From JBCDGZ01 sp038750655 (GTDB lineage: Bacteria > Bacteroidota > Bacteroidia > Chitinophagales > Saprospiraceae): 50,084 nucleotides of DNA. The position numbers and the translations under genes were made by a program. Below, piece after piece: positions 24,918-32,626 of this stretch (position 1 is the first letter of the stretch; each line of letters begins with the position of its first letter). The DNA lies in contig JBCDGZ010000042.1 of assembly GCA_038750655.1 (NCBI GenBank), positions 1 through 50,084 on the forward strand, read 5' to 3'. The notes under the pieces are model-generated. The model made no database searches. It had not been told where the DNA came from and saw nothing but the letters and a program-made list of their open reading frames with translations.

Positions 24918-25697
24918 CTACTCCCCAGCCTCTACAAAAGCACCCGGCGTTGGAGCGAAGGCGCTGGCAGGTATGGCTGCTTTATCAAAAGCTACCTTAC
25001 TGAACGGCGCTTCGTAACGCTTATCGCCCAGCGCATTATCCTCCCACTTGTAGCCGATGAAGCTGCTGGGCACCAGTAGCCCGTCGACTTCCTGCCAATC
25101 GTACACCAGCGCATTGTACTGGGTGGCCTTGGAGTTATCGAAGTAGGTGACCGAATAGTTGATCATAGCGATGCGGTAGGTAGCGGGGTCGATGTAGAGG
25201 ATGTATTGGTCTTCGGGGGCATCGCCTACGCCGGCATTGAAAGTAGCCTTGAGGATGCGATAGCGTTGGCCGCCGGTTGTTTTTTCGCCCTCATCGCTGA
25301 GGTTGACGCCGGGATCGGCCAGTACGAAGGGGAGGGCGAAGAAGTAGAAGTGCAAATTGCGGTAAAAGCGGGGCGACTTGCCGGGGAAGGCCTCCTTGTT
25401 GGGCGCCACCCACATGGACTTGCCCTGAAAGCCTAAAGTATAGCTGCCGTCCTTGGTCATGACTTCATCGCGAGTAGCTAGATTGATCAAATGATAAACC
25501 GCATCTTCGCCCGTTCCTCGGGTGAATTTGAGGGTTTTCATCTTGCGCCACTGCGATAGGCTACCGTGGGCGGTTAGGACTTGCTTGAAGAGTTGAGGAA
25601 AATTCTGCTGGGGGGCTGTAGCCTCGCTGCCGGTTTTACAGGCCGTTGGCAGGAGTAAGAACAAGAAAGCCGCTGAAAGGAGACTTAGTTTTTTCAT
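24918..25697 (-). CDS. DUF6503-like lipoprotein
   Basis: A 259-residue lipoprotein; lipobox LPTAC (Cys20). The body has the texture of a Bacteroidota family I recall as DUF6503: AHGSLSQWRKMKTLKF near residue 42, repeated beta strands, and DPATYRIAMINYSVTYF with YDWQEVDGLLVPSSF, a LolA/LolB-like half-barrel pattern that could bind lipid. The family name is from memory and not checked. It stands alone on its strand, and the sequence just upstream of its ATG resembles the AACAG-containing leaders seen at two other minus-strand starts in this window. Confidence 0.7.
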   Translation of the reverse strand: MKKLSLLSAAFLFLLLPTACKTGSEATAPQQNFPQLFKQVLTAHGSLSQWRKMKTLKFTRGTGEDAVYHLINLATRDEVMTKDGSYTLGFQGKSMWVAPNKEAFPGKSPRFYRNLHFYFFALPFVLADPGVNLSDEGEKTTGGQRYRILKATFNAGVGDAPEDQYILYIDPATYRIAMINYSVTYFDNSKATQYNALVYDWQEVDGLLVPSSFIGYKWEDNALGDKRYEAPFSKVAFDKAAIPASAFAPTPGAFVEAGE

Positions 25698-25806
25698 TAG
25701 ACTGTTGTTAGATGGTATGGTGGAAAGATAATGTTTTATTCAACTTTGCTTTTACAACAGTCTACTTGGATGGATGTTTAGTCCTGAGGACGACGATTCG
25801 AGGAGA

Positions 25807-26259
25807 TCACATCTCTACGGCATTCTCTAGCACATAAATGAATTCTTTCTCATCGGTGATATTCATCTTTAGGGTTCCCTTAAAGGTTTTGATCTGATCA
25901 ATTTCATATTTTTTTAATGATCCGGGTTTCATATTCAGCCCTAAAACGGTCTCTGGGCCGGAGCCTCCACAGAAAAAGCAGCTGGAATTAGGATTGCGGG
26001 ACAGGGCATAGGAAATACCCATTGGATCAAGTGGAATGACATAGCCGGAGATGTACACTTCTTTTTGCTCAAAGGCTTTGATCCATCGGCCAAAGGTCGC
26101 AGTGAGGATGGATACGCCGTATTCGGGAGAATAACTGGACTCAAAAGTCACATCCCCCAGCAAGTCCCAAGTAATATTGGCCTGTGCTTGCAAAGGGCTT
26201 TTACACAGGATGAGCATCAGTAAAAAGGTTAAAATCAATCGCATACAGGTAATATTCAT
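25807..26259 (-). CDS. Small exported protein with CFFCGG motif, DUF3299-like
   Basis: A 150-residue protein with a signal peptide ending near LQAQA. The core reads GYVIPLDPMGISYALSRNPN followed by SSCFFCGGSGPETVLGL. This is a motif I associate with small DUF3299-like exported proteins of Bacteroidota that sit near metal-related genes; the Cys-x2-Cys pair could bind metal or haem-like cofactors, but nothing here proves it. Two starts are possible, at 26259 and, five codons later, at 26244; the second gives a cleaner signal peptide. It is divergent from the M1 peptidase, with a palindrome between them. Confidence 0.7.
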   Translation of the reverse strand: MNITCMRLILTFLLMLILCKSPLQAQANITWDLLGDVTFESSYSPEYGVSILTATFGRWIKAFEQKEVYISGYVIPLDPMGISYALSRNPNSSCFFCGGSGPETVLGLNMKPGSLKKYEIDQIKTFKGTLKMNITDEKEFIYVLENAVEM

Positions 26260-26287
26260 ACACTAAACGACGGAAAACTTCCATAGT

Positions 26288-26302
26288 TTATGTCTAACAT
26301 AA
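26288..26302. promoter_or_regulatory. 15-bp palindrome in a divergent intergenic region, possible operator
   Basis: TTATGT (26288-26293), spacer CTA, ACATAA (26297-26302). It lies 28 nt upstream of the small CFFCGG-protein gene and 90 nt upstream of the M1 peptidase gene. The form suits a dimeric repressor, but the AT-rich composition weakens the case. Confidence 0.3.
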
Positions 26303-26391
26303 GATATTTATTCTCCATCTCCCTACTTCTTTTTTCTTAATTTTATACATTACTAGTTTTATAAGTCTCACTAGCTTTCAAACCATCAATT

Positions 26392-28752
26392 ATGCAACAG
26401 TTACCAAAAAAGCTAAGCCTACTATTACTTCTAAGCACTTTTTTACTATCTGGCCTTAGCATTGCCCAAAACCCGGAATCCAATCACGGCAACAAATTCG
26501 AACAAATCGCGCCGCTTCTCCCCGACCCCGACAGCTACCGAAATGCCGATGGCAGCCCGGGAAGCGACTACTGGCAGCAGCGCTGTGACTACGACATTGA
26601 ATGCAGCCTGGATGTGGAGCAACAGCGCCTAGACGGCAAAGAAACCGTCACTTATTACAACAAGTCGCCCCACACCCTACGTTACCTCTGGCTACAATTG
26701 GATGAGAATCAACACGCTGCCGATAACGACAACCAATACTTTGATGCGTCCTCCATTAACAGTACGATGAGCGAAGAGGACCTTCGCCAACTGGAACCCT
26801 GGCGAGAATTAGACAAATACGGCTGTAAGATTGATCAGGTAAGGGATGCCAATGACCTGCCGCTCCGATACACCATCAACAAAACTATGATGCGTATTGA
26901 TTTGCCCCAACCGCTCAAGGCAGGCGAAGTCTTTACGTTCAAGGTCGACTGGCACTACTACCTCATCGACCGCATCAATGCTACCGGGCTGGCCAGAGGC
27001 GGCTACGAGTATTTTGAGAAAGATGGCAATTACCTCTATACCATCACCCAGTGGTTCCCCAGACTTTGTGTCTACAGTGATTTTGAAGGTTGGCAAAACA
27101 AACAGTTCACTGGACGAGGAGAATTTGCCCTCAATTTTGGAAATTATGTGGTAAAAATAACCGTTCCCACCGATCATATGGTCGCCGCTACGGGGGAATG
27201 CCTCAATTACGCTACCGTCCTCACACCAACGCAGCTGAAACGCTATGAGCAGGCCGAAAGTGCTAACACTCCTCTCGAAATCGTCACCCTAGAGGAAGCG
27301 AAAAAAATGGAAAAAGCGGCACCTAGCCCAACTACGCAAACCTGGATTTACAAGGCGGATAATGTTCGCGACTTCGCCTGGACCGCCAGTCGTAAATTTA
27401 TCTGGGATGCTATGGCCCATACAACGGAGGAAGGAAGAAAGGTCATGTGCATGAGCTATTACCCCAAGGAATCTTATCCGATTTACAATAAGTATTCCAC
27501 CAAAACAGTCGTCCATACCCTGGAGACCTATTCCAAATACACCATCCCCTACCCCTACCCGGTTTCCATCTCTGTCGAGGCGGCCAATGGTATGGAATAC
27601 CCCATGATTTGCTTCAATCCTGGTCGGGCCGAAGAAGACGGCACTTACACCGAAGCAGCCAAGCAATCTGCCATCACCGTAATTATTCACGAAGTCGGAC
27701 ACAATTATTTTCCGATGATCATCAATAGCGATGAGCGGCATTGGAGCTGGTTCGATGAAGGGCTGAATACCTTTGTTCAGTTTTTGTCGGAACAAGAATT
27801 TGATAATAATTACAAATCCTGGGGTGGACCCGCCGAGTCGATCGTACCCTACATGAGCCTACCCAAGGACCAGCTAGAGCCTATCATGACCAGCAGTGAT
27901 AACATCGTCAACTTCTTCCCCAATGCCTACACCAAACCGGCGACGGCCCTCAACATCCTGCGCGAAACCATCATGGGCCGCGAGCTGTTCGATATGGCCT
28001 TTAAAGAGTACTGCCGCCGCTGGGCCTTTAAGCACCCTACCCCAGCCGACTTCTTCCGAACGATGGAAGATGCCAGCGGCGTCGATCTGGATTGGTTCTG
28101 GAAAGGCTGGTTTTTTACCATTGATAATGTAGACATTTCGTTGGATAGTGTGAAATGGTATAAGGTGGATTTGGAAAATAATCCAGAGCGCAAAGAAGTT
28201 AGCTATCCCATCAACCGCAGTAAGCCCGCCGATCATATTTCCAAAATTCGCAATAAGGAAGAAGGGATCAAATTTGCGGTAGAACAAGACCCGCAGCTCA
28301 AAGACTTCTACACTGATTACAAACCTTGGGAAACGGAGGATTCCTTGACTTACAATACCTTTTATCGCTACGACGAGACCTTCAGCAAACGAGAAAAAAA
28401 GAAGCGGTTTAGCAAAAAGAATTACTACGAACTCAACTTCAGTAATAAAGGTGGGCTAGTAATGCCAGTCATCATAGAATGGGAATTCAAAGACGGCAGT
28501 AAACAAGTTGACCGCATTCCGGCTGAGATTTGGCGAAAGAATGAGAATAACTTCACCAAAGTTTTCGTCAAAGACAAAGAAGTGAGCGCCATCCGTGTCG
28601 ATCCATTCAAAGAAACTGCAGATGTAGATCAGAACAATAACAATTGGCCCGTCAAGCAGCTGCCTACTCGTTTCCAGGTTTACAAGAGGAACAAGATGAA
28701 GCCTCAACCTAACCCCATGCAAAAAGCTAAAAAGAAAAATATCAAGCCCTAA
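26392..28752 (+). CDS. M1-family aminopeptidase-like metallopeptidase, exported
   Basis: A 786-residue zinc aminopeptidase of the M1 (gluzincin) family with a signal peptide (LLLLSTFLLSGLSIAQ). The N-terminal beta saddle has IECSLDVEQQRLDGKETVTYYN. The active site is complete: HEVGHN with H433, E434, H437, and E456 in WFDEGLNTF, 19 residues after the second His. The exopeptidase loop is GMEYP at 400-404, a variant of the usual GAMEN. The C-terminal ~170 residues are Lys-rich and less conserved. It probably trims peptides in the periplasm or at the surface. It is convergent with the DUF4132 gene, stops 9 nt apart, with a weak GACGG/CCGTC hairpin at the junction. Confidence 0.94.
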   Translation: MQQLPKKLSLLLLLSTFLLSGLSIAQNPESNHGNKFEQIAPLLPDPDSYRNADGSPGSDYWQQRCDYDIECSLDVEQQRLDGKETVTYYNKSPHTLRYLWLQLDENQHAADNDNQYFDASSINSTMSEEDLRQLEPWRELDKYGCKIDQVRDANDLPLRYTINKTMMRIDLPQPLKAGEVFTFKVDWHYYLIDRINATGLARGGYEYFEKDGNYLYTITQWFPRLCVYSDFEGWQNKQFTGRGEFALNFGNYVVKITVPTDHMVAATGECLNYATVLTPTQLKRYEQAESANTPLEIVTLEEAKKMEKAAPSPTTQTWIYKADNVRDFAWTASRKFIWDAMAHTTEEGRKVMCMSYYPKESYPIYNKYSTKTVVHTLETYSKYTIPYPYPVSISVEAANGMEYPMICFNPGRAEEDGTYTEAAKQSAITVIIHEVGHNYFPMIINSDERHWSWFDEGLNTFVQFLSEQEFDNNYKSWGGPAESIVPYMSLPKDQLEPIMTSSDNIVNFFPNAYTKPATALNILRETIMGRELFDMAFKEYCRRWAFKHPTPADFFRTMEDASGVDLDWFWKGWFFTIDNVDISLDSVKWYKVDLENNPERKEVSYPINRSKPADHISKIRNKEEGIKFAVEQDPQLKDFYTDYKPWETEDSLTYNTFYRYDETFSKREKKKRFSKKNYYELNFSNKGGLVMPVIIEWEFKDGSKQVDRIPAEIWRKNENNFTKVFVKDKEVSAIRVDPFKETADVDQNNNNWPVKQLPTRFQVYKRNKMKPQPNPMQKAKKKNIKP

Positions 28753-28761
28753 AAACGACGG

Positions 28762-31359
28762 CTAAAGGAATCCCGTCTTTAACTGGCTGAGAATAGTAGG
28801 ATCTTTAATTTTGTCATCATCAGCGAGCATCAACGCTTTGCTGATGATGACCGAAAGTCCATTATCTCCTTCAAAAGGAAGGAAGACCTGGGTCTGACTT
28901 GTACTGTTCTTTCGGGAAGGAACGATACAGAGATATTGATCATTAGGCTCCATCAAAATGTTGGTGCTGCCCAGATGAATTTTGTATTCCCGCAACTTGC
29001 CTTTCACCCGGAGGAAGCGACCATCAATCCGTGCGACCTCCTTGATCTTCAAACGCGGCACTAAACGCTCTAGCACTTCCTTGCGGGTCTGTGCCACTGT
29101 ACTCAGCTCTCCAAAGGAGTAGGTGGTCCAGTAGTCGCGATGCTGCGGTAAGCCGCCGTTGTCTTGCCACTGCGGATCGTTCCCCACGCTGGCAACGCCT
29201 ACAAAGAGATCGACATCCCGCATCACCTCCGAAAAGATCATCTTCGGTAGGTCGACCAGATCAAGTACCTGGTCGTTCCTCACAAAGCGAACTTGATCAG
29301 TAGAGACGTAGAGCCAGATGCCGGAATCGGCCATCGCTTCATCATCATAAATCTCTGTAATCCAGAATTCTGCGCGCAGATTCGCCCAGGCCAATTCGCG
29401 AGAGGCAACCGACATATCTCGTCCATCATCGTAGGCACCCATCAGGGCATATTTCCAACCTCGGATCGACGCCAGGGAGTTGAGCTGGTATTGCTTGAGG
29501 ATGTGGGCGGCCATGCGGTTGCTGTACTGGCGGGTGTTGACCTCTGCGTCGGTGAGCAGGTAAAGTTCGCGGTAGGCCTGCTTGAGGGCTTGTTGGATTT
29601 GCAAGCTTTCGAGGCGCAGGCGCCAGGCCTGCACCTCCTGCACCGTAGCATAGATCGGATGCCAAAGGCTGACCGATGTGGCTTCGGAAACCCAGTCGAG
29701 ATCCTGCCCGTCGAGGTCCTGCCATTGGCCATCGAGGTAGAGTGCTGCGATATGCTGGTCCTCCTTTTGCAATCGCCAGATCAGCTGCCGGGCAATGAAG
29801 CTGACCAGTCCGTGATTGAGGTAGTACTCCTTGAGTTTTGCGTAGGTCCAGCTGCGCTCCTCGATGAAGCTGCGATCAATACGGTCACGCTGCGTAGTTA
29901 AATAGGTTTTAATCTGTTTGACTTCCGCTCTAAGTTTTTTCAACCGCTCCTTATGCTTCGCACTCTTCTTGATAAACCCCGGCACACTCTTCTGCGTCTT
30001 CCCATCGGGTTTGATCCACTGCAAACGCACCTTCCCAATTCCTTCAATACGGACCTCGGCCCAATAATCATCAAAGGCGATACGCTTTTGTCCGACTTGC
30101 AGTTTGAAGTCGGGGACTGCAATTTCTTCAATTTCTGCGGGGGAAATATTTCGCCGCTCGGACTCTGAATTGATGTATTTTTGGATGAGCGAGCGGGTGT
30201 TGGCCTGACGAATTTTGAGCTTTAGACGAGAGAGGTGGCTGATGCCCAGCAGGCCCTTGGACTGCGCCAGGACGTAGATACAGGCATTCCCTAATGCGCC
30301 GCTGGCGGGGCCAACGCCGGGTACCTTCTGAAAGCAGCGCTCGGCAGCCTTGGCCAGCAGTTCTAGCGATTTGGCATCGTGGAAGTTGACCATTGTCCAC
30401 ACCAGCCCCTTCAAAGTCATAGCGTTATAGCGATCAAGGAAAGACCATTGCGTGTAATCATAGAAAACCGTACTTCTATCCTCCGCCGTATTCTTCATCT
30501 GAACCAAATGCGCCAACCAATCCCAAACCATTTCCTTATAAGCTTTGGTGTCTAAGGTATCCAGTAGTGCCTTGGTTTGTTTCAAGAAGCGCTGCGTAGG
30601 CTTCCCTCCGTTGACCTTCGAACAAAGGTCGAGGAGGTGATGAACCGTATTTCGAAATGGCCCCTCCTTCAACCGATAGAGCGTATCATTAGCGTGGCTT
30701 CCAAAAGCATCATTGCCAAACTTAAACTCAATCACTTGCTGCTCCTCATCCCCTAGCATTTTCAAAATCTTCCCGCGCAGCTTCGACCAATCCGGGCCAT
30801 AACCGTAAGTACGATCATCCTTGATTTCCCTCCATTTCATCATCTCTTGCAAAAAGGCGCGAATCTCGGAGGACAATCCATATTTTTTCACCCATTTCTC
30901 CAGATGCATCAAGGCTAGGCCAACGGGCCAGTACCCCAGGTAGGTATTTCGGTGAGAAGATTCACGAAATAGGGTAAATAAGTCCTTAACTTCCAAATCT
31001 GAAAAATCCAGCTTCTGCCTCAACAAAGCTTGCAGTAAAGGCTCTCCGATACGCTTCACCTGATACAGCAACTGCCGCTCGTCTTCTGTAACATTGGCTT
31101 GATCAAACTTGCGTGCAGCAATCAAAAAATTGACCACCTCAAAAACCAGCTTGCGTCGCTCCGCAGCAGTCAATTTTTTAATTTTCCCGTATTCTTCCGA
31201 GTTATTCAGTTTGAGATCATAGTAGTTTCCAACAGCATCGTTGGCTTCTTCCCGGATCAACAACAACAGCTCGATTAAGACACTATGCTGCTCTTGAAAA
31301 TCCTCAAATTTAGAGGCTTTATTGCCGAGCAATTTGCCAAAGAAATCTGAAATATTCAT
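28762..31359 (-). CDS. DUF4132-domain protein, MolR/YehI-like
   Basis: An 865-residue soluble protein, mostly helical in the first ~500 residues with HEAT-like texture (EWKQ, LLALIQ-type leucine spacing), and a C-terminal region about residues 560-800 resembling DUF4132. There the run LYLLTDAEVNTRQYSNRMAA, ILKQYQLNSLASIRGWKYA and ARIDGRFLRVKGKLREYKIHLGS can be recognised. DUF4132 proteins (including E. coli MolR/YehI) occur with WGR domains and their function is not settled. Its ATG overlaps the stop of the upstream lipoprotein gene by ATGA, so the two are translationally coupled, third in a three-gene operon. Confidence 0.75.
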   Translation of the reverse strand: MNISDFFGKLLGNKASKFEDFQEQHSVLIELLLLIREEANDAVGNYYDLKLNNSEEYGKIKKLTAAERRKLVFEVVNFLIAARKFDQANVTEDERQLLYQVKRIGEPLLQALLRQKLDFSDLEVKDLFTLFRESSHRNTYLGYWPVGLALMHLEKWVKKYGLSSEIRAFLQEMMKWREIKDDRTYGYGPDWSKLRGKILKMLGDEEQQVIEFKFGNDAFGSHANDTLYRLKEGPFRNTVHHLLDLCSKVNGGKPTQRFLKQTKALLDTLDTKAYKEMVWDWLAHLVQMKNTAEDRSTVFYDYTQWSFLDRYNAMTLKGLVWTMVNFHDAKSLELLAKAAERCFQKVPGVGPASGALGNACIYVLAQSKGLLGISHLSRLKLKIRQANTRSLIQKYINSESERRNISPAEIEEIAVPDFKLQVGQKRIAFDDYWAEVRIEGIGKVRLQWIKPDGKTQKSVPGFIKKSAKHKERLKKLRAEVKQIKTYLTTQRDRIDRSFIEERSWTYAKLKEYYLNHGLVSFIARQLIWRLQKEDQHIAALYLDGQWQDLDGQDLDWVSEATSVSLWHPIYATVQEVQAWRLRLESLQIQQALKQAYRELYLLTDAEVNTRQYSNRMAAHILKQYQLNSLASIRGWKYALMGAYDDGRDMSVASRELAWANLRAEFWITEIYDDEAMADSGIWLYVSTDQVRFVRNDQVLDLVDLPKMIFSEVMRDVDLFVGVASVGNDPQWQDNGGLPQHRDYWTTYSFGELSTVAQTRKEVLERLVPRLKIKEVARIDGRFLRVKGKLREYKIHLGSTNILMEPNDQYLCIVPSRKNSTSQTQVFLPFEGDNGLSVIISKALMLADDDKIKDPTILSQLKTGFL

Positions 31360-31949
31360 TTTTTCTCTTTTTCCTTGACGGCCTCCTCGATCTGCTTAAG
31401 CATCCCAGCCCTCACCATATCCAGCAAATCCTCCTTCCGGTAAATCTTGCCCACCTTAAAGTGATCCTTCTTGAGGTTGTTAGACATGCGCAGATTCTCC
31501 GAAACTGACCGATCTAGCCCATACTGCCAAGTCTTCTTGATGGCCAGTTCATTTTCTACCTTCCGAAAATCACCGTTCAATTCCCAGCCTTCCACCGTCG
31601 TCACCGCCGGAGCATAATTATTGTAATAACGCTCTCTTGCCCTTTGGGAGGTGAAATAATGAACTGTCTCAATGTAATACGTATTTCTCAGCGGGCTAAT
31701 CAAGTAGTCAAAATCGGGGTCTAAATAGAATTCTTCCTCCGTCTCATTGTTAATTTTCATGCGGCGTTTCCCAAACTGGAGTTTCACCTCTTTGGCCTGC
31801 CCAGGCTCAACATAAATGCGTTCGGCATCATCAAAGACCAGCATCAGCTGCTCTGCCCCCGAATTGTCGATCACGACGGTCTTCTCAGGAGCCTGACAGG
31901 AGTACCATAAGCTAAGGAGTAGCAATAATAGGAGATAATGGGTTTTCAT
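31356..31949 (-). CDS. Lipoprotein of unknown function in the DUF4132 operon
   Basis: A 197-residue protein; the N-terminus MKTHYLLLLLLLSLWYSC carries a lipobox with Cys18. The next ~80 residues form beta strands (VVIDNSGAEQLMLVFDDAERIYVEPGQAKEVKLQFGKR split across a possible Ig-like sandwich). The rest is helical and charged, ending in KEKEKK. No family was recognised. It is the middle gene: 32 nt after the 130-residue protein and overlapping the DUF4132 start by 4 nt. The operon therefore joins a membrane-anchored lipoprotein with cytoplasmic partners, which is unusual and suggests an envelope-linked task. Confidence 0.72.
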   Translation of the reverse strand: MKTHYLLLLLLLSLWYSCQAPEKTVVIDNSGAEQLMLVFDDAERIYVEPGQAKEVKLQFGKRRMKINNETEEEFYLDPDFDYLISPLRNTYYIETVHYFTSQRARERYYNNYAPAVTTVEGWELNGDFRKVENELAIKKTWQYGLDRSVSENLRMSNNLKKDHFKVGKIYRKEDLLDMVRAGMLKQIEEAVKEKEKK

Positions 31950-31981
31950 GTTTTGCTATTTTTTGTGAATCGTTTCCAAAG

Positions 31982-32374
31982 TCATCCTCCAACCAAAGGC
32001 GTCAACTGGATAAAACTAACCCGGGTTTGGTCATCCACTAACACCTCTTGGTCCAGAGATTCGGCCTGAACATTATCAATCAAAACAAAGTAACCATTCT
32101 TGGTAAAGGCATCCAGCGCAATATAAACCTGCTTTTCAGGATCGATCTGACGGTGCGCCTTAAATTTGTACCCATTCAAGGTTCTTTCAGTATCCTTAGG
32201 TTGGACAAAGCCCTGAAAATAGACCGATCGTCGCTCGTTGTATAAAGCCACTTCGGCCTCCACCCGGGCACTAATGATCTCCCGAACCGTCGTTAGCTCT
32301 CCTTTGAGCGCCACTTCAATCTCCCGCAGGATGTCCCCGCTCATGGACTCGTCTTTGATGGTTAATGTTTTCAT
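31982..32374 (-). CDS. 130-residue soluble protein heading the DUF4132 operon
   Basis: A small acidic protein, MKTLTIKDES at the start and VSFIQLTPLVGG at the end, with a central ALDAFTKNGYFVLIDNVQAESLDQ. I have an impression of similar proteins beside DUF4132 genes in other Bacteroidota but cannot name a family. A C-terminal Gly-Gly after a beta strand is notable; it recalls ubiquitin-like tails, but the fold is not evident and no E1-like gene is near, so this is only an observation. The start at 32374 is chosen instead of the longer frame at 32434 because the latter would overlap the predicted promoter. Confidence 0.72.
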   Translation of the reverse strand: MKTLTIKDESMSGDILREIEVALKGELTTVREIISARVEAEVALYNERRSVYFQGFVQPKDTERTLNGYKFKAHRQIDPEKQVYIALDAFTKNGYFVLIDNVQAESLDQEVLVDDQTRVSFIQLTPLVGG

Positions 32375-32403
32375 TACAGTCTGTTTTAGCAGTAAAAGGT
32401 CAC

Positions 32404-32435
32404 CAAATTTATCAAAAAAGTTATAATTACTCAAA
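32404..32435 (-). promoter_or_regulatory. Consensus Bacteroidota promoter for the DUF4132 operon
   Basis: On the minus strand, TTTG (32435-32432) and a perfect TAAATTTG (32411-32404) are 20 nt apart. The predicted start site is near 32397, which leaves a leader of about 23 nt to the ATG at 32374. Confidence 0.65.
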
Positions 32436-32460
32436 TTATAATCAATTTATTTACAAATGT

Positions 32461-32626
32461 GGTGCTTTGGCACTAGGGTGGACGGTTGGCACCTACGGTG
32501 CTTTGGTCGACGGTTGACGGCTTGACGTAAACAGACGCGGCTCCGCACGGTCCTACGTCTCACTTCCGGCCGGCGTTCGCCGTCCACCGTCCACCGTCCA
32601 TCGTCCACCAAAGCGCCAAAGGCGCT
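32461..32626. repeat. Mosaic repeat element, copy 1 (heptamer array plus palindromes)
   Basis: Components in order: GTGC-TTTG-GCAC (62-73), GCACC-TAC-GGTGC (32489-32501), degenerate GGTCGAC-GGTTGAC heptamers (32505-32520), GCTCCGCAC (32540-32548) and GTCCTAC (32550-32556), four GTCCACC-type heptamers (32582-32609), and AGCGCC-AAA-GGCGCT (32612-32626), which overlaps the stop codon of the TonB receptor gene. The same words in mirrored order occur in copy 2 at 35921-36191. Confidence 0.75.

Noticed and set aside
28757..28777. GACGG/CCGTC hairpin at the junction of the M1 and DUF4132 genes as terminator
   Set aside because: Only 5 bp with an 11-nt loop and no good T-run; too weak to list.
31982..32434. 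Longer start at 32434 for the first gene of the DUF4132 operon
   Set aside because: It would cover the predicted promoter at 32404-32435 and add a segment with no relation to the rest; the ATG at 32374 follows a short leader.
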